From positions 118,227 through 182,226 of the forward strand of contig NZ_JPWH01000001.1 in the NCBI RefSeq assembly GCF_003326755.1: a stretch of DNA of 64,000 nucleotides. Reading direction: 5' to 3'. Position 1 is the first letter of the stretch. Every line of letters starts with the position of its first letter. Below are positions 7,979 to 16,922 of the stretch, piece after piece. Source of the stretch: Thalassospira profundimaris (lineage in GTDB: Bacteria; Pseudomonadota; Alphaproteobacteria; Rhodospirillales; Thalassospiraceae). A program made the translations under genes and the position numbers. The notes beneath the pieces were generated by a model. That model worked only from the letters and a program-made list of their open reading frames with translations. It was not told where the DNA came from and made no database searches.

Positions 7979-8500
7979 TTACTCATCGTCACGGGCAGCC
8001 TTCGGATCGCCCCCAAACATGCGCACCAGAAAAAGCTCGACCGGTTTTAAAACGATCAGCACAAAAAAGGTCAGGATACTTGCCACCAGCACAATGTGCC
8101 ACGCGGCCAGCGCGCAGGCGATGCCCAGGGCCGCCGTGATCCAGACGGTTGCCGCCGTGGTCAGGCCGGAAACTTTCATTTCTTTTGGCTGACGCAAAAT
8201 TACCCCGGCGCCAATAAAACCGATGCCGGTCAAAACACCCTGCAAAATGCCCTGCACAACGCGCGACAACGCATCGGGATGATCAATCAGATCCTGAAAA
8301 TGCACGGCCACAACCGACACCACCGCCGCGCCGAGCGAGACCAGGGCCAGGGTTCGCATTCCGGTTGGCTTGTCATTAATGTCGCGGTTAAGACCAATCA
8401 GCATCCCCATGACAGTGGCCGCGACCAGCCGCAAGATCAGGTCAATCAGGCCGATGTCAAAATAGTTTTTGGCTGTTGCAAAATAGGGCATGTCAAACAT
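7979..8500 (-). CDS. MgtC/SapB-family membrane protein
   Basis: The 173-residue protein has four to five hydrophobic segments. It carries the family signature LRLVAATVMGMLIGLNRD, then GMRTLALVSLGAA and GVLTGIGFIGAGVILR, and ends in a short charged tail. MgtC/SapB proteins sit in the inner membrane. MgtC of Salmonella acts on the F-type ATP synthase and phosphate homeostasis, while many environmental homologues have no known function. This one is the short form without the C-terminal ACT-like domain of true MgtC. The gene stands alone. Confidence 0.88.
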   Translation of the reverse strand: MFDMPYFATAKNYFDIGLIDLILRLVAATVMGMLIGLNRDINDKPTGMRTLALVSLGAAVVSVVAVHFQDLIDHPDALSRVVQGILQGVLTGIGFIGAGVILRQPKEMKVSGLTTAATVWITAALGIACALAAWHIVLVASILTFFVLIVLKPVELFLVRMFGGDPKAARDDE

Positions 8501-8622
8501 GTGTTCAGGCTTTCCCGCTTAAGAACCTGAAACCCTAACGTGAGATATTTACCCAATGTTCCATATTGAAACATGCTGCCTGCAATTCAAAACCGCCAGA
8601 CGATCAATGGCGAGGGGAATTA

Positions 8623-9570
8623 TCAACCATCATCGGGCAGGGGAAACAGCCGATTTGCCTGCGCTGCCGTCTCGGCTGACTGATGCGACAGCCACGTGGC
8701 AAAACGGGCAATACGGCCATCCTTTTTCGGGGAATCCAGGGTCAGCATCACATAATCATTGCCCGTCGGGGCCATGCCCAGTGGCGCACATAACCGCCCG
8801 GCTGCCAGATCATCAATCACCAGCGGCAGGGAACCAATGGCCGTGCCCAACCGGTTGACCGCCGCCTGAAGGGCAAAAAAGAAATGATCAAAATACTGTT
8901 CACTGGCCGGGCGGCCTTCATAGCCGCTGGCTTTTTTCCAAATTTCCCACGCTTCAGGCCGGGTGCGGCTATGAAGCCAGCGGGCCTTGCCCAAATCGCG
9001 GGCCAAAATGGTTTGCCAGCAGTCCGGGTCGCAAACCGGGCCGGCCAGTTCCGCCCATAACGGGGTCACAACATAATCATCTGGCACACCAAAATCCTGG
9101 CGGCGAATGGCAATGTCATAACCCGATGCCAGTAAATCCACCGGCCCGCCCGCCATGTGCATTTCAATATTCAAATCCGGGTTATCCTCGCGAAACCGGC
9201 CCAGACGCGGCATCAGCCAGCGCATCGCCAGGCTCGGCTCGCATGATACCGACAGGATCGGCGAATGCACATCATGGCGATGGATGTCCTCGACCGTGCG
9301 ATCAAGGGCCGCCAGCATTTCATTGGCCGTTCGTAACAAACGCTGACCGGCACGGGTCAGGTAAACCCGCCGGTTTCGCCGCACAAACAGGTCAACACCC
9401 AGCCGATCCTCGATCTGTGCTACCGCCCGGCTGATCGCGCCATGTGTGAGGTTCAATTCCTCTGCCGCGCGCGAAAAACTTTGATGACGGGCGGCGGCCT
9501 CAAAGGCGGGCAGGGCGGCCAGGGGCAAGAACCCGCGTTTTATGTGAATATTATTCACCATAAATCCCAT
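8623..9570 (-). CDS. LysR-family regulator (GcvA-like)
   Basis: This is a LysR-type regulator of about 315 residues. The DNA-binding helix-turn-helix is in LPAFEAAARHQSFSRAAEEL and LTHGAISRAVAQIEDRLGV, and the substrate-binding domain follows from about residue 95 (SPILSVSCEPSLAMRWLMP). The sequence style is that of the GcvA/AmpR branch. I chose the ATG at 9570; ATG 9561 also fits. It diverges from a LysE-family exporter gene with about 70 bases between them, the standard arrangement for a LysR protein controlling an amino-acid exporter. Confidence 0.87.
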   Translation of the reverse strand: MGFMVNNIHIKRGFLPLAALPAFEAAARHQSFSRAAEELNLTHGAISRAVAQIEDRLGVDLFVRRNRRVYLTRAGQRLLRTANEMLAALDRTVEDIHRHDVHSPILSVSCEPSLAMRWLMPRLGRFREDNPDLNIEMHMAGGPVDLLASGYDIAIRRQDFGVPDDYVVTPLWAELAGPVCDPDCWQTILARDLGKARWLHSRTRPEAWEIWKKASGYEGRPASEQYFDHFFFALQAAVNRLGTAIGSLPLVIDDLAAGRLCAPLGMAPTGNDYVMLTLDSPKKDGRIARFATWLSHQSAETAAQANRLFPLPDDG

Positions 9571-9639
9571 TTTATTTCGATTTTCCGGCGCATATTTCGC
9601 CGTGATAATTGATTTTCTCACAGATCAAGGAAAATCAAA

Positions 9640-10314
9640 ATGGCCGATACTGTTTCTGTCGAAATGATTGCGGTGGCCGTGATCACCGTCCTCGCCGTCA
9701 TCAGCCCCGGCCCCGATTTTGCGATGGTAACACGCATTGCCCTGTCACGCGGGCGCAAGGCAGGGGTTTTATGTGCCATAGGCATTGGCACCGGCATTTC
9801 GGTGCATGTGGCCTATACCATGATCGGCCTTGGCGTCATTTTTGCCAACAATGTCTGGGTGCTCAATACCATTCGCATTCTGGGTGCGTGCTACCTGATC
9901 TGGCTGGGTATCAGCGCCTTTTGGCCCGATCTGGCCAAAGTTCTGAAACGGCGTAAAAATGACAGGGCAAAAAATATCGAAATCGAAACAACAAAGAATG
10001 CCAAAACCCCAACGGCAAAAGGAAGTTCAGCGTCATTCTGGAGCGGCTTTGTCTGCAATGCCCTCAATCCCAAGGCGATGCTGTTTATTGTATCCCTGTT
10101 CAGCCAGGTTATTTCCAGCGACAGCAGTGCCGTACTGCAAATCGGCTACGGCGTATTCATTGCGCTTTGCCACATGGTGTGGTTTGCGATTGTTGCCCTG
10201 GCCCTCACCCTGCCTGCCATACAGGCCCGCATCGAAGGGGTAAAAAGCTGGATCGAACGCGGGGTAGGGGCATGCCTGGCGGGCTTGGGTATTAAAATCC
10301 TGACCAGCAACTAA
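9640..10314 (+). CDS. LysE/RhtB-family amino-acid exporter
   Basis: The 224-residue inner-membrane protein has about six hydrophobic segments. The N-terminal LysE/RhtB signature is in AVITVLAVISPGPDFAMVTR followed by GRKAGVLCAIGIGTG. The middle contains GFVCNALNPKAMLFIVSLFS, also typical. A charged loop around residues 106-130 is rich in Lys, Asn and Thr. The family exports amino acids such as lysine, homoserine or threonine by proton exchange. The substrate here is not readable. It is probably controlled by the divergent LysR gene. Confidence 0.9.
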   Translation: MADTVSVEMIAVAVITVLAVISPGPDFAMVTRIALSRGRKAGVLCAIGIGTGISVHVAYTMIGLGVIFANNVWVLNTIRILGACYLIWLGISAFWPDLAKVLKRRKNDRAKNIEIETTKNAKTPTAKGSSASFWSGFVCNALNPKAMLFIVSLFSQVISSDSSAVLQIGYGVFIALCHMVWFAIVALALTLPAIQARIEGVKSWIERGVGACLAGLGIKILTSN

Positions 10315-10338
10315 CCGGCACAGTCCCTGATCATCACG

Positions 10339-10779
10339 TCAGATAAACAGCATATCCCCGTCCTGGCGGGCATCATTTAAAAATGTCACCACACCGCCCA
10401 CTTCAATATCCAGATCATGACGGCGTTTTTCATGTTCCAGGCCCAGGGCGCGCAGACCCATTTCACAAACCATGAATTTGGCCCCCAAATCGCCACAGGC
10501 CGACAGCAGCTCTTCAAAAGTGGCAACACCGCGTTCGGAATAGCCAAAATCAAGGCTGGTGGCCGTGGCCCCCTGGGCATCGGTGCGTAAATGCCGCCAG
10601 CCCGACGGGGCCAGCAGGGTGCGGCTGGCCTCCATCGTGAAAAACAGGGTCACATCGCGCCCGGTTGCCAAAGCCGCACTTGCCATTACCAAGGCGTAAT
10701 GAACTTTTTCATAGCTGCCGGAAAACACCACCAGCGACAATTTTGCAACGGAAGCCCCGGGGCCGGTCTCAGTGCTCAT
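10339..10779 (-). CDS. DsrE-family sulfur-relay-like protein
   Basis: The 146-residue protein has a DsrE/DsrF-like fold. It contains KLSLVVFSGSYEKVHYALVM, ATGRDVTLFFTMEASRTLL and, in the region of the conserved cysteine, AKFMVCEMGLRALG. DsrE-like proteins carry persulfide sulfur or act as unknown peroxiredoxin-like partners. Its start lies inside the end of moeB (11-base overlap), so the two are expressed together. Combined with the E1-like MoeB it hints at sulfur activation or transfer, but no dedicated ubiquitin-like carrier is adjacent. Confidence 0.8.
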   Translation of the reverse strand: MSTETGPGASVAKLSLVVFSGSYEKVHYALVMASAALATGRDVTLFFTMEASRTLLAPSGWRHLRTDAQGATATSLDFGYSERGVATFEELLSACGDLGAKFMVCEMGLRALGLEHEKRRHDLDIEVGGVVTFLNDARQDGDMLFI

Positions 10780-11569
10780 GACAGCTTAAATCCTTGATTG
10801 TTGCCTTTTCAGAACAAATTGGGCATCCCGGATCGCGCGGGACGCGAATTTTGCGGAAACTGGCAGACAGGGCATCCACGATCAACAGTTGGCCGCTCAG
10901 GCTTTCGCCAATGCCCATCAGCTCCTTAAGCACCTCTGTCGCCTGCAAGCCGCCAATGGTACCCACAACCGCGCCCAAGACACCGCCTTGCGAACAGGAG
11001 GGAATGGCATCCGCCGGGGGCGGCGCATGATAAATGCAACGATAACACGGATTCGGTGCGCCCAAATGGGCCTTAAAGGTTGAAACCTGCCCGTCAAAGC
11101 GCAATGCCGCCCCGCTGACCAGGGTTTTACCGGCAAAATAGCAGGCATCATTCAGCAAAAACCGGGTTTCAAAATTATCTGAGCCATCGGCAATCACATC
11201 ATATTGCGCAATCAAATCCAGCACATTGCCCGCCGTCAACCGCATCTGATGGGCCTGAACCGTAACTTCCGGGTTCATATTGATCATGGTCTGCCTGGCA
11301 CTTTCAACCTTGGCGGTACCAAGGTCGCGCATGCCATGTGCGATCTGGCGTTGCAGATTGGAAAGTTCCACAACATCGTCATCAATAATGCCAATGGTGC
11401 CAACCCCGGCCGCTGCCAGATACATCGCCAGGGGCGAGCCCAGTCCGCCAGCCCCGACAATCAGCACACGCCCCTGTTTCAACTTCATCTGACCCGTTCC
11501 GCCCACATCCTTTAAAACGATATGGCGGGCATAACGCTGTATTTCGCTATCACTAAAGTCAAAATCCAT
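10769..11569 (-). CDS. moeB: MoeB/ThiF-family adenylyltransferase
   Basis: The 266-residue E1-like enzyme has the ATP-binding loop VGAGGLGSPLAMYLAAAG, an acidic pocket IGIIDDDVVELSNLQRQIAH, the conserved DGSDNFETRFLLNDACY, and zinc-ligand cysteine pairs in PCYRCIYHAPP and GCPICSEK. MoeB adenylates the C terminus of the MoaD subunit of molybdopterin synthase; ThiF does the same for ThiS. There is no C-terminal rhodanese domain. It lies upstream of and overlaps the dsrE-like gene. MoeB is the usual annotation for this length, though a ThiF-like role cannot be excluded. Confidence 0.88.
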   Translation of the reverse strand: MDFDFSDSEIQRYARHIVLKDVGGTGQMKLKQGRVLIVGAGGLGSPLAMYLAAAGVGTIGIIDDDVVELSNLQRQIAHGMRDLGTAKVESARQTMINMNPEVTVQAHQMRLTAGNVLDLIAQYDVIADGSDNFETRFLLNDACYFAGKTLVSGAALRFDGQVSTFKAHLGAPNPCYRCIYHAPPPADAIPSCSQGGVLGAVVGTIGGLQATEVLKELMGIGESLSGQLLIVDALSASFRKIRVPRDPGCPICSEKATIKDLSCHEH

Positions 11570-11760
11570 CTTCAGGCCTCACTGGTTACTTCCCTAGAGA
11601 TAGGGTGCAAGACCCTGTTGCTCAATCATAAAATTGCCGGATAACTGTTTTATAAAACGGCCAAACAAGCGGACATTTATCCGGACATAATATACGCATC
11701 ATGCCGATCAAGCATTTGTAATATAAAGATATTCATTCGATGATGAAGCGGACATAGAAA

Positions 11761-11789
11761 CGGCCCGAAACCATGAATGCTCCGGGCCG
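11761..11789 (-). terminator. Probable terminator after cysK
   Basis: In the 261-base gap between the moeB start and the cysK stop, CGGCCCG and CGGGCCG form a 7-bp stem. On the minus strand it follows cysK and ends in TTT. The rest of the gap (11570-11760) is AT-rich and probably holds the moeB promoter; I see no gene in it. Confidence 0.5.
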
Positions 11790-11830
11790 CCTTATGAAAT
11801 TTGAATCACATCTGAAAATATCAGGCTGTC

Positions 11831-12778
11831 TTAAAGCCCTTCAAACAGCGGGGTCGAAAGATACCGTTCGGCAAAGGACGGAATGATCACGACAATCCGT
11901 TTGCCTTCATTTTCCGGCATCTGGCCCAGTTCGATGGCGGCAGCCACCGCCGCGCCCGACGAAATACCGGTCGGAACACCTTCAAGGGCGGCCAGCTTGC
12001 GCGCTGTCGAGAACGCGGTTTCATTGCCAATCGTCATGATCTTGTCGATCAGTTTGGTATCCAGGTTGCCCGGAATAAACCCGGCCCCGATACCCTGAAT
12101 TTTGTGCGGTCCCGGTGCGCCACCGGAAATCACCGGGCTATCTTCGGGTTCAACGGCAATCACCTGCACGCCAGGATTTTTTTCCTTCAGCACACTGGCA
12201 ACCCCGGTCAAAGTGCCGCCTGTGCCCACACCGGCGACAAAAATATCAACCTTGCCATCGGTATCCTTGAGGATTTCCTGGGCCGTGGTGTTGCGATGAA
12301 TTTCCGGGTTGGCTGGGTTGTCAAACTGCTGGAGCATGATGGCCCCGTCAATTTCATTTACCAGTTCTTCGGCACGGGCAACCGCCCCCTTCATGCCTTT
12401 GGCCGCCGGGGTCAGGTCAATTTCCGCCCCCAAAAGCATCAGCATCTTGCGACGTTCCAACGACATGCTTTCAGGCATGGTCAAAATCAGCTTATAGCCC
12501 TTGGCCGCCGCAACAAAGGCCAGTGCAATGCCGGTATTGCCCGAGGTCGGCTCAACCAGGGTTGCGCCCGGTTTAATGCGCCCGTCTTTTTCAGCAGCCT
12601 CGATCATCGCCAGGCCAATGCGATCCTTGACCGATGCCAGCGGATTGAAAAATTCCAGCTTGCCGAGAATTTCGGCCTTGGCCCCTTCGGCATCGGCGAT
12701 ACGCGACAGGCGCACCAGCGGTGTGGCCCCAATGGTATCAATGATGCTGTCATAAATCTTGCCGCGAAACTCAGTCAT
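11831..12778 (-). CDS. cysK: Cysteine synthase A (O-acetylserine sulfhydrylase)
   Basis: The 315-residue PLP enzyme makes cysteine from O-acetylserine and sulfide. The PLP lysine is in [15 protein letters not shown], the substrate loop in [12 protein letters not shown], and the phosphate-binding loop in [16 protein letters not shown]. The C-terminal [15 protein letters not shown] is also canonical. Length is normal for CysK. An Rrf2-family regulator gene lies just upstream on the same strand, about 200 bases away, and is a likely controller. A terminator candidate follows. Confidence 0.95.
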   Translation of the reverse strand: MTEFRGKIYDSIIDTIGATPLVRLSRIADAEGAKAEILGKLEFFNPLASVKDRIGLAMIEAAEKDGRIKPGATLVEPTSGNTGIALAFVAAAKGYKLILTMPESMSLERRKMLMLLGAEIDLTPAAKGMKGAVARAEELVNEIDGAIMLQQFDNPANPEIHRNTTAQEILKDTDGKVDIFVAGVGTGGTLTGVASVLKEKNPGVQVIAVEPEDSPVISGGAPGPHKIQGIGAGFIPGNLDTKLIDKIMTIGNETAFSTARKLAALEGVPTGISSGAAVAAAIELGQMPENEGKRIVVIIPSFAERYLSTPLFEGL

Positions 12779-12980
12779 GATTTCCTCGCATTTTTGTGTG
12801 TATTACAAGTCAACACATATTGTATTTGTATTTAATCCGAGTTTACCCCAAGTCAAAGAGTCTACAAGGAATATTTACATTTCTGCGCTACCGCATCGCC
12901 ACTTGCCAATGTGCAATCTCTACAAATTGCCAAATATTTCTGTGATTTAATGGCGTGCGACACCATAGCCGGACAAAAAG

Positions 12981-13436
12981 TCAGATAATAAAGTCCGGCG
13001 ATTCTTCGATCCCGCTGCGCAAACCGGCATCGCGCGCCCGGTTACACAAATCTTCAACCGTAATATGTTCCAGTTGCTTCATCATGGTTTCCTGAAGCTC
13101 GCGCCATAGCGGCCGTACCACTTCCTTGCCCAGCGGCGATCCTGCCGGATCCTCGATCGGATCTTCCGATGTTTCCATTGACCGAATCACCGCAACAATA
13201 TCGGCAAGGGTAATACGGCGGCGTTCGCGCGCCAACCGATAGCCCCCGCGCGGGCCGCGCACACCGGTCAAAATATCGGCCCGCACAAGCTGTTGCAGGG
13301 TCTGTTCCAGATAGCGTTTGGGAATACCCTGTCGGGCTGTAATATCCCGGCTCTGGACGGGTTCACCCGCCGCATTATAGGCAATGTCCACCACAGCTTC
13401 GATGGCAAACAGCATCTTTTTTGAAAGTTTAAGCAT
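12981..13436 (-). CDS. Rrf2-family transcriptional regulator
   Basis: The 151-residue regulator has the Rrf2 winged helix: FAIEAVVDIAYNA, then ITARQGIPKRYLEQTLQQLV, and the wing VRGPRGGYRLAR. It has only one cysteine (EDLCNRA), so it lacks the three cysteines that hold the iron-sulfur cluster of IscR, NsrR and RirA. Cluster-free Rrf2 proteins such as CymR work with cysteine synthase in controlling sulfur metabolism. The gene is directly upstream of cysK, which makes a cysteine-related role reasonable, though unproven. Confidence 0.88.
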   Translation of the reverse strand: MLKLSKKMLFAIEAVVDIAYNAAGEPVQSRDITARQGIPKRYLEQTLQQLVRADILTGVRGPRGGYRLARERRRITLADIVAVIRSMETSEDPIEDPAGSPLGKEVVRPLWRELQETMMKQLEHITVEDLCNRARDAGLRSGIEESPDFII

Positions 13437-13516
13437 CGTTTCTCGTTTGCTCCCTCGATTATGCCTGTCATCGCAGCCACGAGATCTGCGCTGAACATAT
13501 TCAGTCAGGTTTCGGG

Positions 13517-13969
13517 TCAGGCCACACCTGTTGACCCGAAACCATCTGCACCGCGCTCGGTGGCGTCAAGGTCCGCCACCACATTCCATCCAACCTGGGT
13601 CACGGGCGCGATCACCATTTGCGCAATGCGCATGCCCCGTTCAATGCGAAAATCCCCGTCGCCAAAATTGACCAAAATGACTTTGATTTCGCCGCGATAA
13701 TCCGCATCAATCGTGCCCGGGCTGTTTAACACCGTCACACCGTTTTTCGCCGCCAGCCCCGAACGCGGGCGAACCTGGGCTTCAAACCCGGCGGGCAGGG
13801 CAATGGCAATGCCGGTTTCGATCATGGCGCGCTTGCCCGGCGCAATCACCACATCGGCCTCAATGGCGGCCAGCAAATCCACCGCTGCCGCCTGTGCCGT
13901 GGCATAGGCGGGCAGGGGCAAATCCCGGCCATGATCCAAAACCTTCAAATCAACCGACAAAGTCGTCAT
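13517..13969 (-). CDS. dut: Deoxyuridine 5'-triphosphate nucleotidohydrolase (dUTPase)
   Basis: This 150-residue trimeric dUTPase hydrolyses dUTP to dUMP, keeping uracil out of DNA and supplying dTMP synthesis. All five family motifs are visible: [43 protein letters not shown] and the C-terminal GFGSTG arm. It lies 74 bases after coaBC on the same strand, the same coaBC-dut order found in many proteobacteria. Confidence 0.95.
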   Translation of the reverse strand: MTTLSVDLKVLDHGRDLPLPAYATAQAAAVDLLAAIEADVVIAPGKRAMIETGIAIALPAGFEAQVRPRSGLAAKNGVTVLNSPGTIDADYRGEIKVILVNFGDGDFRIERGMRIAQMVIAPVTQVGWNVVADLDATERGADGFGSTGVA

Positions 13970-14043
13970 TCATCAATCCTGTTTCATCATTACATGTTCC
14001 GCACACGGCACCAGACCGCGCCGGGATATATTCCGGGCCATAT

Positions 14044-15264
14044 TTACGTGTCAAAATGCCGGGCAATGCGAGAAACCAGTGTTCTTGCCACCGCGATCTT
14101 GCTTTGTTTGGGCCAAAGCTCGTCACTTTGCACATCATTTCCGGCAATCAGATGGATCTCATTATCCTCGCCGCCAAAGGTGCCGCTATCAGGCGCAACA
14201 TTATTGGCCAATATCCAGTCACATCCCTTGCGCGCCCGTTTGGCACGCGCATGGTCAACAACATTTTCGGTTTCGGCGGCAAATCCCACCACCAGCGCCG
14301 GGCGCAGCGGGCCGCTCTGGCTGATGGTTGCCAAAATATCGGGATTTTCGGCAAATTGCAGAACCGGCAAGGCCCCGTCACCGGCCTTCTTTATTTTCTG
14401 CCCGGCCTGGTCCTTAATGCGCCAATCGGCAACGGCAGCGGCGAAAATGGCAATATCGGCCGGCATGTGCGCCTGCACCGATGCCAGCATATCGCGCGCC
14501 GTTTCCACCCGTACCACATTTACACCAACAGGGTCGGGCAGATTGACCGGGCCGGAAACCAGCGTTACATCGGCCCCGGCACGCGCCAGTTCGGCGGCAA
14601 TGGCATGGCCCTGCTTGCCCGATGACCGGTTGGCAATATACCGCACCGGGTCAATTGGCTCGTGGGTGGGGCCGCTGGTCACAACGGCCTTTTTCCCGAC
14701 CAACGGTTTTGGCCCGTCCTGACGGGCGAAAAAATCCTGCACGGCAGCAATAATTTCGGCCGGTTCGGCCAGCCGCCCGGTGCCGGTTTCCCCACACGCC
14801 AAATCGCCGCCAGCCGGGCCAATCCGCAAAATGCCCCGGCTTTCCAGCGTGGCAATATTGGCCCGGGTGGCGGGGTTGTTCCACATTTCGACATTCATGG
14901 TCGGCGCGACCAGAACCGGTTTGTTGGTCGCCAAAAGGGCGGTTGTCGCCAGATCATTGGCCATGCCCGCCGCCATCTTTGCCAGAATATCCGCACTGGC
15001 GGGTGCCACCAGCACCAAATCCGCCTCGCGCGACAGGCGGATATGGCCCATTTCGGCCTCATCGGTCAGGGAAAAAATATCCTGATATACCTTGTTTTCG
15101 GTAAGCGCGGCTACTGACAGGGGGGTCACAAATTCGGCCCCGCCCTGGGTCAGGATGGCCCGGATCGAGGCCCCCTGATCGCGCAAACGGCGGATGACTT
15201 CCAACACCTTATAGGCGGCTATCCCGCCCGAGATGATTAAAAGGATGTTTTTTCCTGTCAGCAC
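14044..15264 (-). CDS. coaBC: Bifunctional phosphopantothenoylcysteine decarboxylase/synthetase
   Basis: This 406-residue fusion catalyses two steps of coenzyme A synthesis. The N-terminal flavoprotein decarboxylase (CoaC) has LLIISGGIAAYKVLEVIRR, the flavin/substrate motif PTMNVEMWNNPA and the reactive cysteine in GGDLACGETGTGR. The C-terminal synthetase (CoaB), from about residue 190, has VTSGPTHEPIDPVRYIANRS, SGKQGHAIA and AAAVADWRIK. It is the first gene of a coaBC-dut unit. Two DnaA-box-like sequences sit immediately upstream. Confidence 0.95.
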   Translation of the reverse strand: MLTGKNILLIISGGIAAYKVLEVIRRLRDQGASIRAILTQGGAEFVTPLSVAALTENKVYQDIFSLTDEAEMGHIRLSREADLVLVAPASADILAKMAAGMANDLATTALLATNKPVLVAPTMNVEMWNNPATRANIATLESRGILRIGPAGGDLACGETGTGRLAEPAEIIAAVQDFFARQDGPKPLVGKKAVVTSGPTHEPIDPVRYIANRSSGKQGHAIAAELARAGADVTLVSGPVNLPDPVGVNVVRVETARDMLASVQAHMPADIAIFAAAVADWRIKDQAGQKIKKAGDGALPVLQFAENPDILATISQSGPLRPALVVGFAAETENVVDHARAKRARKGCDWILANNVAPDSGTFGGEDNEIHLIAGNDVQSDELWPKQSKIAVARTLVSRIARHFDT

Positions 15265-15303
15265 TGTGGATAGCCATTATTTACGTTATCAAACTGTGGA
15301 TAA
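15265..15303 (-). promoter_or_regulatory. Two DnaA-box-like sequences before coaBC-dut
   Basis: On the minus strand, TTATCCACA (15303-15295) and CTATCCACA (15273-15265) lie 30 bases apart. The second ends on the base before the coaBC start codon. The first is a perfect match to the DnaA 9-mer consensus and the second differs by one base. They could put the coaBC-dut unit under DnaA control. Confidence 0.5.
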
Positions 15304-15377
15304 CCTAGCGCGTTGCGGTTCAACACGCAATAGGCGTTATTCAGCCACAAAAAACGAAAATGATACGTAAATAAGGG

Positions 15378-15403
15378 AAAACCCCGGAATTAACCGGGGT
15401 TTT
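15378..15403 (-). terminator. Intrinsic terminator overlapping the deacetylase stop codon
   Basis: AAAACCCCGG AATTAA CCGGGGTTTT is a perfect 10-bp stem whose loop holds the TAA of the minus-strand deacetylase gene. The stem ends in TTTT on that strand. Confidence 0.75.
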
Positions 15404-16574
15404 CAATGCCTTTGGGAACGGTATAAAGCATCCCGAGCCAGCGCCAGCGGCCATCCGGGCCGGCAGCGGTACAATTAATCCGCCAGCGCCCCGGTGACAC
15501 CGGACCGTCAAGGCGGACTTCCACCCGTTCCTCGCCCAGACGGCTGAGGGTTGCGGTCCCGTCAGACGGATAACATTGCACATCCCTGGCCGGTTGCAAC
15601 AGGGTAAAGCCAAAGGCGGGCGGATTGCGTTGCAGGGTATAATCCGCCGGGGTCACATCGGAAACATCCAGCGGCAGGGAATTTGCCGCCAGTTCAAACC
15701 GGTCGAGTGACCCGTAATGTTCATTAAGGGCAAAGCGCGGCAGATAGAACATATCAGCGGTTTTATCAAACCCGCCGCTTTGCTGGCCAAAGGCGGCCTT
15801 ATAGCCCGCATCGCGCACCGCCTGCTGCACATCGCTGCTGGCTTCGCCATAGGGGTAAGCAAACAATTCAGGCACAAAGCCCAGCTCCTGTTTGAACCGC
15901 TGGGCCGATTTTGCCAGTTCCGCCTTCACATCCGCAATCGGGATAGAGGATAAATGGGCGTGGCTGTCGCTATGACCGCCAATTTTTACCCCCTGCTTGA
16001 CCAGATCGCGCACCATGTCCCAGGTCATGTAGCTTTCATAACCATCATCAAGCTGGCTGGTGGAAACAAACACCGTGACCGGCAACCCCGCCTTTTTGAA
16101 CATTGGCCAGGCCTGGGAATAAAAACTGCGATAGGCATCATCCACCGTAATGCCAATGGCACGATCTGGCAGGGCCTTGCCATCGGCAATCGCTGCAACG
16201 ATGTCTGCCACATCCATCACATGATATTTGGGTTTTTCCAGTTCGGCGATATGGGCCGAAAGCTGGTCCAGCGTAATATTGGTCGAGGGATAATCACTTT
16301 CGCCAAAACGGTGATACATGAAGACCACCGCCGAGGAATCGTCCTTGCTCGCGGAGGGCTTTGCCTGCACATCGCTGCTGGCACTGCCACCAGAATTGGC
16401 GCTGACATCCGCCGCCTTTTGCGTCGCCGTATCCGACTGCGCCCAGGCAGGAACCGCCAAAGCGAAAACCAGCACACCGGCAACGCCCCAAAATGCGTGA
16501 CGCATTTTGGCATAAGGACGTTTTTCTGCTTTTGCCCGTGCGTCAAGCCGCAACGTATTTTTAGTCATCTGCAT
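15390..16574 (-). CDS. Secreted polysaccharide deacetylase (NodB-homology domain)
   Basis: With the ATG at 16574 the protein is 394 residues; an ATG at 16586 is equally possible. A signal peptide (AFWGVAGVLVFALAVPAWAQ) is followed by a Ser/Ala-rich linker. The NodB domain shows VVFMYHRFG, the metal motif in GITVDDAYRSFYSQ, GGHSDSHAHLS and FAYPYGEASSD. After about residue 290 a C-terminal part with two cysteines (VQCYPSD, RINCTAA) has no clear family. It probably removes acetyl groups from an envelope glycan such as peptidoglycan or exopolysaccharide. The open frame extends far upstream, but that part is antisense to the nitroreductase gene and not translated. Confidence 0.87.
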   Translation of the reverse strand: MQMTKNTLRLDARAKAEKRPYAKMRHAFWGVAGVLVFALAVPAWAQSDTATQKAADVSANSGGSASSDVQAKPSASKDDSSAVVFMYHRFGESDYPSTNITLDQLSAHIAELEKPKYHVMDVADIVAAIADGKALPDRAIGITVDDAYRSFYSQAWPMFKKAGLPVTVFVSTSQLDDGYESYMTWDMVRDLVKQGVKIGGHSDSHAHLSSIPIADVKAELAKSAQRFKQELGFVPELFAYPYGEASSDVQQAVRDAGYKAAFGQQSGGFDKTADMFYLPRFALNEHYGSLDRFELAANSLPLDVSDVTPADYTLQRNPPAFGFTLLQPARDVQCYPSDGTATLSRLGEERVEVRLDGPVSPGRWRINCTAAGPDGRWRWLGMLYTVPKGIENPG

Positions 16575-16586
16575 TGGTTTTTCCAT

Positions 16587-16922
16587 GCCATTCAATAATA
16601 TGTGCATCGATTGGCGCCATGAAACAGCGCCATTATCGCGATATTGTGGCAAAGCACGATGACGCCCTTGCCGGTCCCCCAAATGTTTTTTGGTTTTCGG
16701 CATTTTCCTGCCGTTGAATATTGTAAAACCTGTATTCATGACATTTGACACAGGCACCTTTACACTGGCACGGATGTTGCTGTCCTGTTCATTCCAGAAC
16801 CAAAACAGGTGCGGCCTCTGGGGCATCACGGGTCCAGCCTTCTCATTGCCATGTAAATTGCATAGGCTATTCTTAAGAGGTTGATTACTCTTGAATTCTG
16901 AACAATCCGGAAAGTTTTCGCA
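16587..16922. other. Divergent control region, deacetylase / rutE-like
   Basis: This 336-base region carries no convincing gene. It holds the sigma-54 promoter at 16765-16781 for the right-hand gene. A block around 16625-16740 presumably holds the promoter of the deacetylase on the other strand. I could not identify an activator (NtrC-type) binding palindrome with confidence. Confidence 0.6.
16765..16781 (+). promoter_or_regulatory. Sigma-54 (-24/-12) promoter
   Basis: The sequence CTGGCACGGATGTTGCT matches the full sigma-54 consensus YTGGCACGrNNNTTGCW at every defined position, with the required 10 bases between GG and GC. It points toward the rutE-like gene, leaving a leader of about 130 bases. 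It implies control by RpoN and an enhancer-binding activator, most plausibly NtrC under nitrogen limitation. Confidence 0.8.
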
